From: Nymphaea colorata
Lineage: Eukaryota > Streptophyta > Magnoliopsida > Nymphaeales > Nymphaeaceae
DNA: 64,000 nucleotides
Reading direction: 5' to 3'
Assembly (NCBI RefSeq): GCF_008831285.2
Contig: NC_045143.1
Coordinates: forward strand, 10,985,503 to 11,049,502
The translations under genes were made by a program, and so were the position numbers. This document shows, piece after piece, positions 12,104 through 24,049 of the stretch. Below the pieces are notes generated by a model, which was given only the letters and a program-made list of their open reading frames with translations, searched no databases and had not been told where the DNA came from. The first letter of the stretch is position 1. Each line of letters begins with the position of its first letter.

Positions 12104-12565
12104 TATGCTGCCAGAGATGCCAATCTTCAAGCAGGATTAGAGGAAGATTGAAGAAAAATTTAATAAAGCTATATGAGGATCATAAGGTCTACAAAAGCTT
12201 TGCTTTGTTGAAAATTTTCGATGTGGAGTTTAGTTTAACAAAATTTATTGTTTGTCATACAAAAATTGAGTATGGTCTAAATAATGCTTATTAAATGTAT
12301 AGAGAGAGAAAGAAGAAACACACAAGAAGTTCTTGATGTGCAAAAGAAGTTGGAGGACACGTAGAATTTGGAGGTAGAGATAAAGAAGTTGAAAGGAAAA
12401 ATACAAATGATGGAGCATATTAGAGACAAAATGGAGTCCATGAGGACCCTGCTAAAGGAAAAAGAAACTGAGCTGAATGACTTGGATCAACTGAATACCA
12501 CTATCTTTGCCAAAGAGCATATTGTAAATGATGAATTACAAGAGGCCCGAAGGGAATTAATAGTT
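12104..12565 (+). pseudogene. FDM/IDN2-like fragment, long module 3
   Basis: The exon A acceptor has changed from AG to TG (TTTCTTG before TATGCTGCC). Exon B is 12303-12565, with donor GTAAGG. The shared TAG follows GACACG, where modules 1, 2 and 7 read GACAAG. An open frame from 12368 to 12676 covers the coiled-coil part and runs into the intron; it is not a gene. Confidence 0.7.
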
Positions 12566-12818
12566 GTAAGGATCAGTCTCCTTTTTTTTCGCATACTGTT
12601 ATTATGCTTAGATATTTTGATACATCGCATTTCTCTCCATTATTTTATATTACTCTATGCTCTACAATTGATCTAGGCAAAAAAATTATTTTAAATTTAA
12701 AAAAATATTATAACTGATCAGGGGCCGGTGAAGCCCAGCCCGGGTTTCGGGTATTGGGCTTGGGCCCTGGCCCAACTTTCGGACATCGGGCCAGCTTGGA
12801 ACCAGTTTTTACTGGGTT

Positions 12819-13185
12819 GATGAAAATTTAATGAAGCTGTATAAGGATTATAAGGTCTACGAAAGCTTCACTCTATTGAAAATTTTCGATGTGTAGTTTA
12901 GTCTAACAAAATTTATTGTTTGTCATACAAAAATTGAGTATGGGCTAAATAATGCTTATTAAATGTTGATATGCAAAAGAAGCTGAAGGACAAGTAGAAT
13001 TTAGAGGTAGAGATAAAGAAGTTGAAAGGAAAAATACAAATGATAGAGCATATTAGAGACAAAATAGACTCCATGAAGACCCAGTAACTGAGCTGAATGA
13101 CTTGGATAAACTGAATATCACCATCTTTGCCAAAGAGCGGACTGTAAATGATGAATTACAAGAGGCCCGAAAAGAATTAATAGCT
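12819..13185 (+). pseudogene. FDM/IDN2-like fragment, short module 3
   Basis: A deletion of about 40 bp removes the exon-B' acceptor and first codons (AAATGTTGATATGCAAAAG). All later short modules share it, and it accounts for the drop from about 1802 to 1762 bp per unit. Confidence 0.7.
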
Positions 13186-13865
13186 GTATGAATCATTCTC
13201 CTTTTCCTTCGCATACTGTTATTATGCTTAGATATTTTGATATGTCGCACTTCTCTTCATTATCCTATATTACTCTATGATCAACTATCCAGTAAGAAAA
13301 TTTTTTATTTTATATTTAAAAAAATTTATTATAACTGATCAGTGGCCGGCGAAGCCCAACTTGGGTTTCGGGTATCGGACTCGGGCCCTAGCCCGACTTT
13401 CGGACATCGGGCCAGCCTGGAACTGGTTCTTACTAGGTCAGGCCAGCCGGACTAACTCTTACTCCGGTCTTACCAGGCCTCGCTCAGTCGCAATAAAAAA
13501 TTTGTTTTATAAATATAAAATAAACTTTTTTATTAACGTAAAATAATTTTTTAAATTAAATAAATATTTTTAATAATAAAATATATATTATTCATAACAT
13601 AAATATTTAAGTGTTATTGGACTGGATTGGGCCCCCGTCTTGCTGATCCGGCCCATCAGGCGCGGACCCAAGCCTGTATCGGATAGGGCTGCATGATGGC
13701 TGCATTTGTCAATGTCTAGTGATGCCTAGCTGTTTTTTAACGAGTATTGAATTTTTATGTTCTTATGACTTGTCTTTTCTTTGTATTGTATATGTGCAAA
13801 TTGGATGAGTTGTCTCTTAAAATATGTACATGTTAGGTTACTATGTTAAATTCCTATATTTCTTG

Positions 13866-14327
13866 TATGCTGCCAGAGATGCCAATCTTCAAGCAGGATT
13901 AGAGGAAGATTGAAGAAAAATTTAATAAAGCTATATGAGGATCATAAGGTCTACAAAAGCTTTGCTTTGTTGAAAATTTTCGATGTGGAGTTTAGTTTAA
14001 CAAAATTTATTGTTTGTCATACAAAAATTGAGTATGGTCTAAATAATGCTTATTAAATGTATAGAGAGAGAAAGAAGAAACACACAAGAAGTTCTTGATG
14101 TGCAAAAGAAGTTGGAGGACACGTAGAATTTGGAGGTAGAGATAAAGAAGTTGAAAGGAAAAATACAAATGATGGAGCATATTAGAGACAAAATGGAGTC
14201 CATGAGGACCCTGCTAAAGGAAAAAGAAACTGAGCTGAATGACTTGGATCAACTGAATACCACTATCTTTGCCAAAGAGCATATTGTAAATGATGAATTA
14301 CAAGAGGCCCGAAGGGAATTAATAGTT
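13866..14327 (+). pseudogene. FDM/IDN2-like fragment, long module 4
   Basis: By eye this is indistinguishable from long module 3: TG in place of the exon-A acceptor, GACACG-TAG, donor GTAAGG. It lies exactly 1762 bp downstream of that module. Confidence 0.7.
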
Positions 14328-14580
14328 GTAAGGATCAGTCTCCTTTTTTTTCGCATACTGTTATTATGCTTAGATATTTTGATACATCGCATTTCTCTCC
14401 ATTATTTTATATTACTCTATGCTCTACAATTGATCTAGGCAAAAAAATTATTTTAAATTTAAAAAAATATTATAACTGATCAGGGGCCGGTGAAGCCCAG
14501 CCCGGGTTTCGGGTATTGGGCTTGGGCCCTGGCCCAACTTTCGGACATCGGGCCAGCTTGGAACCAGTTTTTACTGGGTT

Positions 14581-14947
14581 GATGAAAATTTAATGAAGCT
14601 GTATAAGGATTATAAGGTCTACGAAAGCTTCACTCTATTGAAAATTTTCGATGTGTAGTTTAGTCTAACAAAATTTATTGTTTGTCATACAAAAATTGAG
14701 TATGGGCTAAATAATGCTTATTAAATGTTGATATGCAAAAGAAGCTGAAGGACAAGTAGAATTTAGAGGTAGAGATAAAGAAGTTGAAAGGAAAAATACA
14801 AATGATAGAGCATATTAGAGACAAAATAGACTCCATGAAGACCCAGTAACTGAGCTGAATGACTTGGATAAACTGAATATCACCATCTTTGCCAAAGAGC
14901 GGACTGTAAATGATGAATTACAAGAGGCCCGAAAAGAATTAATAGCT
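14581..14947 (+). pseudogene. FDM/IDN2-like fragment, short module 4
   Basis: Carries the same ~40-bp and 13-bp deletions as short module 3 and lies 1762 bp downstream of it. Confidence 0.7.
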
Positions 14948-15627
14948 GTATGAATCATTCTCCTTTTCCTTCGCATACTGTTATTATGCTTAGATATTTT
15001 GATATGTCGCACTTCTCTTCATTATCCTATATTACTCTATGATCAACTATCCAGTAAGAAAATTTTTTATTTTATATTTAAAAAAATTTATTATAACTGA
15101 TCAGTGGCCGGCGAAGCCCAACTTGGGTTTCGGGTATCGGACTCGGGCCCTAGCCCGACTTTCGGACATCGGGCCAGCCTGGAACTGGTTCTTACTAGGT
15201 CAGGCCAGCCGGACTAACTCTTACTCCGGTCTTACCAGGCCTCGCTCAGTCGCAATAAAAAATTTGTTTTATAAATATAAAATAAACTTTTTTATTAACG
15301 TAAAATAATTTTTTAAATTAAATAAATATTTTTAATAATAAAATATATATTATTCATAACATAAATATTTAAGTGTTATTGGACTGGATTGGGCCCCCGT
15401 CTTGCTGATCCGGCCCATCAGGCGCGGACCCAAGCCTGTATCGGATAGGGCTGCATGATGGCTGCATTTGTCAATGTCTAGTGATGCCTAGCTGTTTTTT
15501 AACGAGTATTGAATTTTTATGTTCTTATGACTTGTCTTTTCTTTGTATTGTATATGTGCAAATTGGATGAGTTGTCTCTTAAAATATGTACATGTTAGGT
15601 TACTATGTTAAATTCCTATATTTCTTG

Positions 15628-16089
15628 TATGCTGCCAGAGATGCCAATCTTCAAGCAGGATTAGAGGAAGATTGAAGAAAAATTTAATAAAGCTATATGA
15701 GGATCATAAGGTCTACAAAAGCTTTGCTTTGTTGAAAATTTTCGATGTGGAGTTTAGTTTAACAAAATTTATTGTTTGTCATACAAAAATTGAGTATGGT
15801 CTAAATAATGCTTATTAAATGTATAGAGAGAGAAAGAAGAAACACACAAGAAGTTCTTGATGTGCAAAAGAAGTTGGAGGACACGTAGAATTTGGAGGTA
15901 GAGATAAAGAAGTTGAAAGGAAAAATACAAATGATGGAGCATATTAGAGACAAAATGGAGTCCATGAGGACCCTGCTAAAGGAAAAAGAAACTGAGCTGA
16001 ATGACTTGGATCAACTGAATACCACTATCTTTGCCAAAGAGCATATTGTAAATGATGAATTACAAGAGGCCCGAAGGGAATTAATAGTT
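15628..16089 (+). pseudogene. FDM/IDN2-like fragment, long module 5
   Basis: Same sequence state as long modules 3 and 4, at the 1762-bp period. Confidence 0.7.
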
Positions 16090-16342
16090 GTAAGGATCAG
16101 TCTCCTTTTTTTTCGCATACTGTTATTATGCTTAGATATTTTGATACATCGCATTTCTCTCCATTATTTTATATTACTCTATGCTCTACAATTGATCTAG
16201 GCAAAAAAATTATTTTAAATTTAAAAAAATATTATAACTGATCAGGGGCCGGTGAAGCCCAGCCCGGGTTTCGGGTATTGGGCTTGGGCCCTGGCCCAAC
16301 TTTCGGACATCGGGCCAGCTTGGAACCAGTTTTTACTGGGTT

Positions 16343-16709
16343 GATGAAAATTTAATGAAGCTGTATAAGGATTATAAGGTCTACGAAAGCTTCACTCTAT
16401 TGAAAATTTTCGATGTGTAGTTTAGTCTAACAAAATTTATTGTTTGTCATACAAAAATTGAGTATGGGCTAAATAATGCTTATTAAATGTTGATATGCAA
16501 AAGAAGCTGAAGGACAAGTAGAATTTAGAGGTAGAGATAAAGAAGTTGAAAGGAAAAATACAAATGATAGAGCATATTAGAGACAAAATAGACTCCATGA
16601 AGACCCAGTAACTGAGCTGAATGACTTGGATAAACTGAATATCACCATCTTTGCCAAAGAGCGGACTGTAAATGATGAATTACAAGAGGCCCGAAAAGAA
16701 TTAATAGCT
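16343..16709 (+). pseudogene. FDM/IDN2-like fragment, short module 5
   Basis: Same deletions as short modules 3 and 4, at the 1762-bp period. Confidence 0.7.
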
Positions 16710-17389
16710 GTATGAATCATTCTCCTTTTCCTTCGCATACTGTTATTATGCTTAGATATTTTGATATGTCGCACTTCTCTTCATTATCCTATATTACTCT
16801 ATGATCAACTATCCAGTAAGAAAATTTTTTATTTTATATTTAAAAAAATTTATTATAACTGATCAGTGGCCGGCGAAGCCCAACTTGGGTTTCGGGTATC
16901 GGACTCGGGCCCTAGCCCGACTTTCGGACATCGGGCCAGCCTGGAACTGGTTCTTACTAGGTCAGGCCAGCCGGACTAACTCTTACTCCGGTCTTACCAG
17001 GCCTCGCTCAGTCGCAATAAAAAATTTGTTTTATAAATATAAATAAAAACTTTTTTATTAACGTAAAATAATTTTTAAATTAAATAAATATTTTTAATAA
17101 TAAAATATATATTATTCATAACATAAATATTTAAGTGTTATTGGACTGGATTGGGCCCCCGTCTTGCTGATCCGGCCCATCAGGCGCGGACCCAAGCCTG
17201 TATCGGATAGGGCTGCATGATGGCTGCATTTGCCAATGTCTAGTGATGCCTAGCTGTTTTTTAACGAGTATTGAATTTTTATGTTCTTATGACTTGTCTT
17301 TTCTTTGTATTGTATATGTGCAAATTGGATGAGTTGTCTCTTAAAATATGTACATGTTAGGTTACTATGTTAAATTCCTATATTTCTTG

Positions 17390-17851
17390 TATGCTGCCAG
17401 AGATGCCAATCTTCAAGCAGGATTAGAGGAAGATTGAAGAAAAATTTAATAAAGCTATATGAGGATCATAAGGTCTACAAAAGCTTTGCTTTGTTGAAAA
17501 TTTTCGATGTGGAGTTTAGTTTAACAAAATTTATTGTTTGTCATACAAAAATTGAGTATGGTCTAAATAATGCTTATTAAATGTATAGAGAGAGAAAGAA
17601 GAAACACACAAGAAGTTCTTGATGTGCAAAAGAAGTTGGAGGACACGTAGAATTTGGAGGTAGAGATAAAGAAGTTGAAAGGAAAAATACAAATGATGGA
17701 GCATATTAGAGACAAAATGGAGTCCATGAGGACCCTGCTAAAGGAAAAAGAAACTGAGCTGAATGACTTGGATCAACTGAATACCACTATCTTTGCCAAA
17801 GAGCATATTGTAAATGATGAATTACAAGAGGCCCGAAGGGAATTAATAGTT
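17390..17851 (+). pseudogene. FDM/IDN2-like fragment, long module 6
   Basis: The exon state matches modules 3-5, but the MITE just upstream carries the edge-type variants AAATAAAAAC (17041) and TTTGCCAATG (17229). This makes it a mosaic between inner and outer units. Confidence 0.7.
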
Positions 17852-18104
17852 GTAAGGATCAGTCTCCTTTTTTTTCGCATACTGTTATTATGCTTAGATA
17901 TTTTGATACATCGCATTTCTCTCCATTATTTTATATTACTCTATGCTCTACAATTGATCTAGGCAAAAAAATTATTTTAAATTTAAAAAAATATTATAAC
18001 TGATCAGGGGCCGGTGAAGCCCAGCCCGGGTTTCGGGTATTGGGCTTGGGCCCTGGCCCAACTTTCGGACATCGGGCCAGCTTGGAACCAGTTTTTACTG
18101 GGTT

Positions 18105-18471
18105 GATGAAAATTTAATGAAGCTGTATAAGGATTATAAGGTCTACGAAAGCTTCACTCTATTGAAAATTTTCGATGTGTAGTTTAGTCTAACAAAATTT
18201 ATTGTTTGTCATACAAAAATTGAGTATGGGCTAAATAATGCTTATTAAATGTTGATATGCAAAAGAAGCTGAAGGACAAGTAGAATTTAGAGGTAGAGAT
18301 AAAGAAGTTGAAAGGAAAAATACAAATGATAGAGCATATTAGAGACAAAATAGACTCCATGAAGACCCAGTAACTGAGCTGAATGACTTGGATAAACTGA
18401 ATATCACCATCTTTGCCAAAGAGCGGACTGTAAATGATGAATTACAAGAGGCCCGAAAAGAATTAATAGCT
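18105..18471 (+). pseudogene. FDM/IDN2-like fragment, short module 6
   Basis: Same deletions as the other inner short modules. The intron/MITE that follows is 1 bp shorter in its A-run near 18606. Confidence 0.7.
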
Positions 18472-19151
18472 GTATGAATCATTCTCCTTTTCCTTCGCAT
18501 ACTGTTATTATGCTTAGATATTTTGATATGTCGCACTTCTCTTCATTATCCTATATTACTCTATGATCAACTATCCAGTAAGAAAATTTTTTATTTTATA
18601 TTTAAAAAATTTATTATAACTGATCAGTGGCCGGCGAAGCCCAACTTGGGTTTCGGGTATCGGACTCGGGCCCTAGCCCGACTTTCGGACATCGGGCCAG
18701 CCTGGAACTGGTTCTTACTAGGTCAGGCCAGCCGGACTAACTCTTACTCCGGTCTTACCAGGCCTCGCTCAGTCGCAATAAAAAATTTGTTTTATAAATA
18801 TAAATAAAAACTTTTTTATTAACGTAAAATAATTTTTTAAATTAAATAAATATTTTTAATAATAAAATATATATTATTCATAACATAAATATTTAAGTGT
18901 TATTGGACTGGATTGGGCCCCCGTCTTGCTGATCCGGCCCATCAGGCGCGGACCCAAGCCTGTATCGGATAGGGCTGCATGATGGCTGCATTTGCCAATG
19001 TCTAGTGATGCCTAGCTGTTTTTTAACGAGTATTGAATTTTTATGTTCTTATGACTTGTCTTTTCTTTGTATTGTATATGTGCAAAATGGATGAGTTGTC
19101 TCTTAAAATATGTACATGTTAGGTTGCTATGTTAAATTCCTATATTTCTTG

Positions 19152-19613
19152 TATGCTGCCAGAGATGCCAATCTTCAAGCAGGATTAGAGGAAGATTGAT
19201 GAAAAATTTAATAAAGCTATATGAGGATCATAAGGTCTACAAAAGCTTTGCTTTGTTGAAAATTTTCGATGTGGAGTTTAGTTTAACAAAATTTATTGTT
19301 TGTCATACAAAAATTGAGTATGGTCTAAATAATGCTTATTAAATGTATAGAGAGAGAAAGAAGAAACACACAAGAAGTTCTTGATGTGCAAAAGAAGTTG
19401 GAGGACAAGTAGAATTTGGAGGTAGAGATAAAGAAGTTGAAAGGAAAAATACAAATGATGGAGCATATTAGAGACAAAATGGAGTCCATGAGGACCCTGC
19501 TAAAGGAAAAAGAAACTGAGCTGAATGACTTGGATCAATTGAATACCACTATCTTTGCCAAAGAGCATATTGTAAATGATGAATTACAAGAGGCCCGAAG
19601 AGAATTAATAGTT
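19152..19613 (+). pseudogene. FDM/IDN2-like fragment, long module 7 (array end)
   Basis: This is the last exon pair. It shares the TG acceptor loss with modules 3-6 but reads GACAAG-TAG and AGATTGATG like module 2. The following MITE copy is cut after GGGGCCGGCCAAGCCCAGG, where repeat family R begins. Confidence 0.7.
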
Positions 19614-19786
19614 GTAAGGATCAGTCTCCTTTTTTTTCGCATACTGTTATTATGCTTAGATATTTTGATACATCGCATTTCTCTCCATTATTTTATATTA
19701 CTCTATGCTCTACTATTGATCTAGGCTAAAAAATTATTTTAAATTAAAAAAAATATTATAACTGATCAGGGGCCGGCCAAGCCCAG

Positions 19787-20850
19787 GGGCTCTCTTAGGG
19801 AGATATCTTCGTCATCTTGAAGGTTCATCCAAGGTGACCTTAGGACCATTCAAAGGAGGAGACTCATTCCTAATATCATCTTTGAGGTATGTAGTCATCC
19901 TCTTATTTATTTTCATTTTCTCTTGCCACATTTTCATGGCCATGCCAAAAAGCTCTAAAGATTTCATCTCCAGAGTTGAGAGTTATTTTTGAATGTATCA
20001 GGAATATTAGCAAGGGGGCGAAATAAATTTTATTTCTTCATTTACTTTAAAAAAATATACTTGATATATCGCTTTGTTTATCATTTATGTTTGAGATAAT
20101 GTTCATGAGAGATAGATTAATTTTCCTTAATTAAGGAGCAAATGCAAGGTGAGAATGAGTCTTTGGGTTGAGATTTTTTTGTTCTTATGTTGATTTTTGA
20201 AGTTGAGATTTGTCCAACCTGGGAAAGCCCCTTCACAGATATGTATATGTTAAAATGTATCTTCATGTCATTCTCACGTTTAGTTTCTTTCTTAATCACC
20301 CGATTAAAAACCCCAATAAGTGCTTTGTTACGTTGCTTCCCATTTCATGAGTATTTAATTTTCTTTTATACCCAATAGTGAGATAAATTTTCTTGTAATA
20401 AGCAAAATAATAATGTTTTATGATTGCATATAAAAATATTGAAATCATGTTTTTCAAAAGATTTTTGAAAACAAGAACTCTCTTTAATGAAGCCTTGGAA
20501 ACTTGGCGTAGGCTCATGCATGAGCCCAAGTTCCTCTCTAGCCTACATAGAAAACTTGAAACATACATAAAAAACTTGAAGTTGGATATTTTCAAGTTAT
20601 TTCTTGATTCCAACTCTCATGAAAGCATATACATATATACATGTTATATACATATACATGCACATGACTATTTCTCTTTGTGTTTTTCTCTTTATGATTT
20701 AACATATTATTTTATAAATTCTTATATAAGTACATGCATAAATAAATATATATAGGTGTGTTCCACTTTCTCTCTCTCTCTTATCTTTTTCTAAAATCTT
20801 CTTTTTCCTCCCCATTTGATTTAATACTTTCTTTTGACAAACTTTATATA

Positions 20851-20925
<75 letters not shown>

Positions 20926-21890
20926 GTGTATATGTATATATATAAATATGTATATGTATACTTACCTCTCTCTTTTTCTTTTAAAAAATCTTTTTTTTGG
21001 TATTTTAAAATCTTTTTTTTCTTTCTCTTTTTTTTTTTTCATTTTTCTTGGATTAATGTATTTTCTCTTTCCCATTATTTTGGGTTTTTTTTTTCTTCGA
21101 AGATCTAAAGTTTTAATTTTTCATTGCCAACTTAACTAAGACCAAAGTTGAAGTAATGACTCAATATTGAAATAATGTTTGATGGTCTATAACCCCATTC
21201 CATTTTCAAAAACTATTTCTTACGTACGAGAATTTTATAAATAAAAAATGAAAAACTTAGATGCATCTAATTGTAAAAATGCCTTTAAATGAATGTTATT
21301 ATAGGAATGAATGATCTATTTCTAATAATGTAGGATTAATATATCCATACATTCATATCCCCTTGTGAAATCACGAATTATCACAAGCACCACTCAAAGA
21401 GCTTAAGCAAGATGAGATGAAGCCCCAACTAGGTAGCAACAAATTAGAGCAAAGTCTCAAAACTACTTAATTTCTTAAGAGAATACTAAATTAGCTTGGA
21501 AAGGTGATCTTCAAATGTTTCTAAACATTATTTGTTTGGATTTGCGAATTCAAAATTTTCGAAATCAAAATGTTTCATACCCTCAAATTATTCTTGGAAA
21601 CTTTCTCAAAAATTTGAAACATCAAATTTCTAACATTTTCTTAAACCTTACACTGTAATGTTTAAGCCAAAATGAAATGCATCAATAATAAACATAGTCT
21701 TTGGATTGGTTAGTCCTGGTAAAAGCACCGGGAATGGTCAATCTTCGTACGGACGGGCGAGTCCCTTTCTCTCTGATTTCAAAATACAACCTCATTTTTC
21801 TGAAACATTGCAAAAACCAAAATGTTTTTGGGGATGCAAACACTAGCAAACTAGAATATCCAAAATTTTTGAGATTGCCTTGGACCTAAC
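19787..21890 (+). repeat. Dispersed repeat family R, copy 1
   Basis: The segment matches 48905-47160 (inverted) and 52470-54240 (direct). Shared stretches include GCATCTTCATGTCATTCT-like text near 20259, TGCATGAGCCCAAGTTCCTC (20517) and the block TTGGATTGGTTAGTCCTGGTAAAAG near 21702. No coding domain is visible. It probably derives from non-coding/LTR parts of a retrotransposon, but I found no terminal TG/CA, PBS or PPT, so the class is open. Confidence 0.75.
20851..20922. repeat. (TG)n(TA)n microsatellite
   Basis: A TG run passes into an uninterrupted TA run of about 65 bp inside family R. It creates spurious YIYI open frames on the plus strand. Confidence 0.97.
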
Positions 21891-22824
21891 CTTAATATTG
21901 TAGTATGAGGCAAGCAAGGAGATGTGATCGATCTTAAGACAACCACTAAGATGAAAAGGAGGTCAAAAGGGAAGAAGCCCTTGACAATCAGGTGTTTTTA
22001 GTGTCGTTCTCAACTCTTTTCCAAGGAAATGAAATGTTTAATGAGCTTATTGATAGGCCGTTTCAGCCTTTGAGGGCAGGGCGGAGTCACAAAATTTTGG
22101 TTAAGAGGCACTAGGTATAAAATTTTAAATTTATAAAAATAAGAAGTGTTTGGGATCCGTGTGGACAATTGCCTACATCTATCACCCACTGAACTCCTCC
22201 TCTGCATGAGTCTTATCATGGTAGGCATGAGTAACACAAACATAAAACAGAAAGAAATGACTTAAAGTACATGATGAATCATAGTTACCCTCTTCCCATT
22301 TGCCAACTTACTATGTCCTAGTATACATGAGGAGAGAGAGAGAGTGGTTTTGTAATATTATGTATTCCATTTATTTTTAGTCCGTGGAAAGATTTTCTAG
22401 CTGGTTTAACTTTCTTACTTTTTTCCTGGAAAAATGTGCATGTTTTTTAGTTGTTTTATTTCCGAATTGAGATGAAGGCATGTGGAGATTTTTTTTTCTT
22501 GGGTCCAGTATCAAAATTATAAAGATATTTTCCCAAACAAATTGTTTCTTCAGAAGATTCGCTTCACCTTAAACAAGGTCGGCATGTTTAAATTCGCATA
22601 ACTAAGAAGATGAGAAACAAGAAGAAATACAACACAAAGAATCCGGAAAGAAGCAGGTTCATGGGCCTGCGACCCTTGTATTGACGTTCCTTGGTATTAT
22701 TGACTATGAGATATTTGGTGTGTCAAGCCGAAAGTCGAAATATTTTTAGGAAAGTGGACGATTTTTCTAAGCATGGTTGATCACATTTGAGTTCTTTTCA
22801 TAAATCATTAGCTTGGAGCTATTC
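21891..22824. other. Non-coding stretch between family R and segment B
   Basis: 22074-22206 resembles the CAGGGGC-type MITE F2 (CAGGGCGGAGTCAC at one end, GAACTCCTCCTCTG at the other), so it is probably a decayed copy. A short GA run lies at 22333-22344. No gene could be supported in the rest. Confidence 0.4.
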
Positions 22825-23705
22825 TTCCCCCTTCTCGTAAATAGACAATGAATACGACATTTTGAAGAGCATAAAATTTAAAAATGATTCAGATCTTTTG
22901 AATATATTCATAGCCACGAAAATCTTTCCTACCTTTTAAACAAAGAGGTATTTCTCTTGAACGGACAGGAAAAATGTGATAAAAATACGATAAGTTTTTT
23001 TTAAAAATAAACAAAAACTAAAAATAAGAAAAAATAAACTAAAAATAAACTAAGTGAGAAACTAATAATGCAAACATAAAAATAAGTAGGCTTGCAATAA
23101 ATAAAAATTAGAAAATAAATAAACATTTTGACATTAAAAAACGTAAAAAAATGAATAAAATGAAAAACAGTGAAAAAAAGTATTTTTTTTCAATTTTTTT
23201 GTGTTATTAGAAAAAGGTGCTTTTTCAAAGTTTTAAACGATCGTATTTTATTATTACAAAACAATTCGAAAGGAAATATCTGACCGAATTGAAAACAGTG
23301 AAAAAAATGTTATTTCCAAATAAACAGTTGTGCATTCTTTTCTAATTTAAAAATGTATTTTATAAATAAATATTTCTCAGATCTGTTAATATCTGACTGA
23401 AACAGATCACTGCAATGGATACACAAGGAAAGAACAGTGTAAAGAGAGGGAAAGCACAAAACAGATCCTGCATCTTCTGTTATTTAGAAAGAATGAGCTT
23501 GTACATCTTTATGCATTGCCACAAAATTATAATTTAATTTTTAGGAAAATACAAAAAAATAAAATTCGAAATCAATTCTCTTGTGATCACAACCAAGTGT
23601 GGGCCCTGTGGAATCACTTTCTAATCACTGAATTTTATCTGATTCTTGATACTTTTATTTTCTACACTTACACTCACCCTCAAACTGGTGCATATGAGTC
23701 TCTAA

Positions 23706-23895
23706 TAGGCCTAGGTATCCAGCTTGCCCGACCCAGAGCCCGGCCCAGTTAAAATAAAAAGTATTTTTGTAAATAAAAAATAAAAATTTTAATACAAGAT
23801 ATATTCTTAATGACAAAATACATATGATTATTAAAATACAAATAATATTAAAACATATCGGGTGGACGGAGGCCGTCCCGGTAGGTTATTGGGCC
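23706..23895. mobile_element. F1 MITE, left part (segment B)
   Basis: The octamer GTCTCTAA at 23698-23705 precedes the left end TAGGCCTAGG. The A/T core and GGTTATTGGGCCCG follow. The right end and its flank are deleted, with sequence resuming at the TTGTTCTCATCATG flank. Confidence 0.65.
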
Positions 23896-24049
23896 CGTTG
23901 TTCTCATCATGTCTGAATTTATGGAGACATGCACCACATGGCAATCGACCTCAATGTGTTTTTTTTGCGCTGATGAAACACTCGTTTGATGAGATATGAA
24001 TGACTGCTTTGTTATCGCAAAATTAAATCTGCTGAATCTTTATGTTTAA

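Larger units (their letters stand above)
7826..19787 (+). repeat. Dimeric higher-order repeat array of FDM/IDN2-like exons plus MITE
   Basis: Each unit holds a long half (intron, full GC-ended MITE, exon A, short intron, exon B) and a short half in which the MITE is fused directly into exon A and exon B' is damaged. Unit boundaries, taken at the long exon-B donor, are 8955-10766, 10767-12565, 12566-14327, 14328-16089, 16090-17851 and 17852-19613. A leading half lies at 7826-8954 and a trailing stub at 19614-19787. The last four units are exactly 1762 bp. Full MITEs are near 7946-8330, 9776-10140, 11578-11945, 13340-13707, 15102-15469, 16864-17231 and 18625-18990. The array stops inside a MITE copy at the junction with repeat family R. 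Confidence 0.95.

Noticed and set aside
9713-18807. Repeated 81-94-codon open frames (ITDQWPAKPNLG...) in the array
   Set aside because: These are translations of the GC-ended MITE, not conserved proteins.
12368-19724. Repeated 102-codon open frames beginning MEVEIKK in each array unit, as genes
   Set aside because: They start at TTG right after an in-frame TAG, run past the exon donor into the intron and lack the rest of the protein. They are exon remnants.
20758-21139. Plus-strand open frames of 101-116 codons rich in YI
   Set aside because: They result from the TA microsatellite and A/T-rich flanks.
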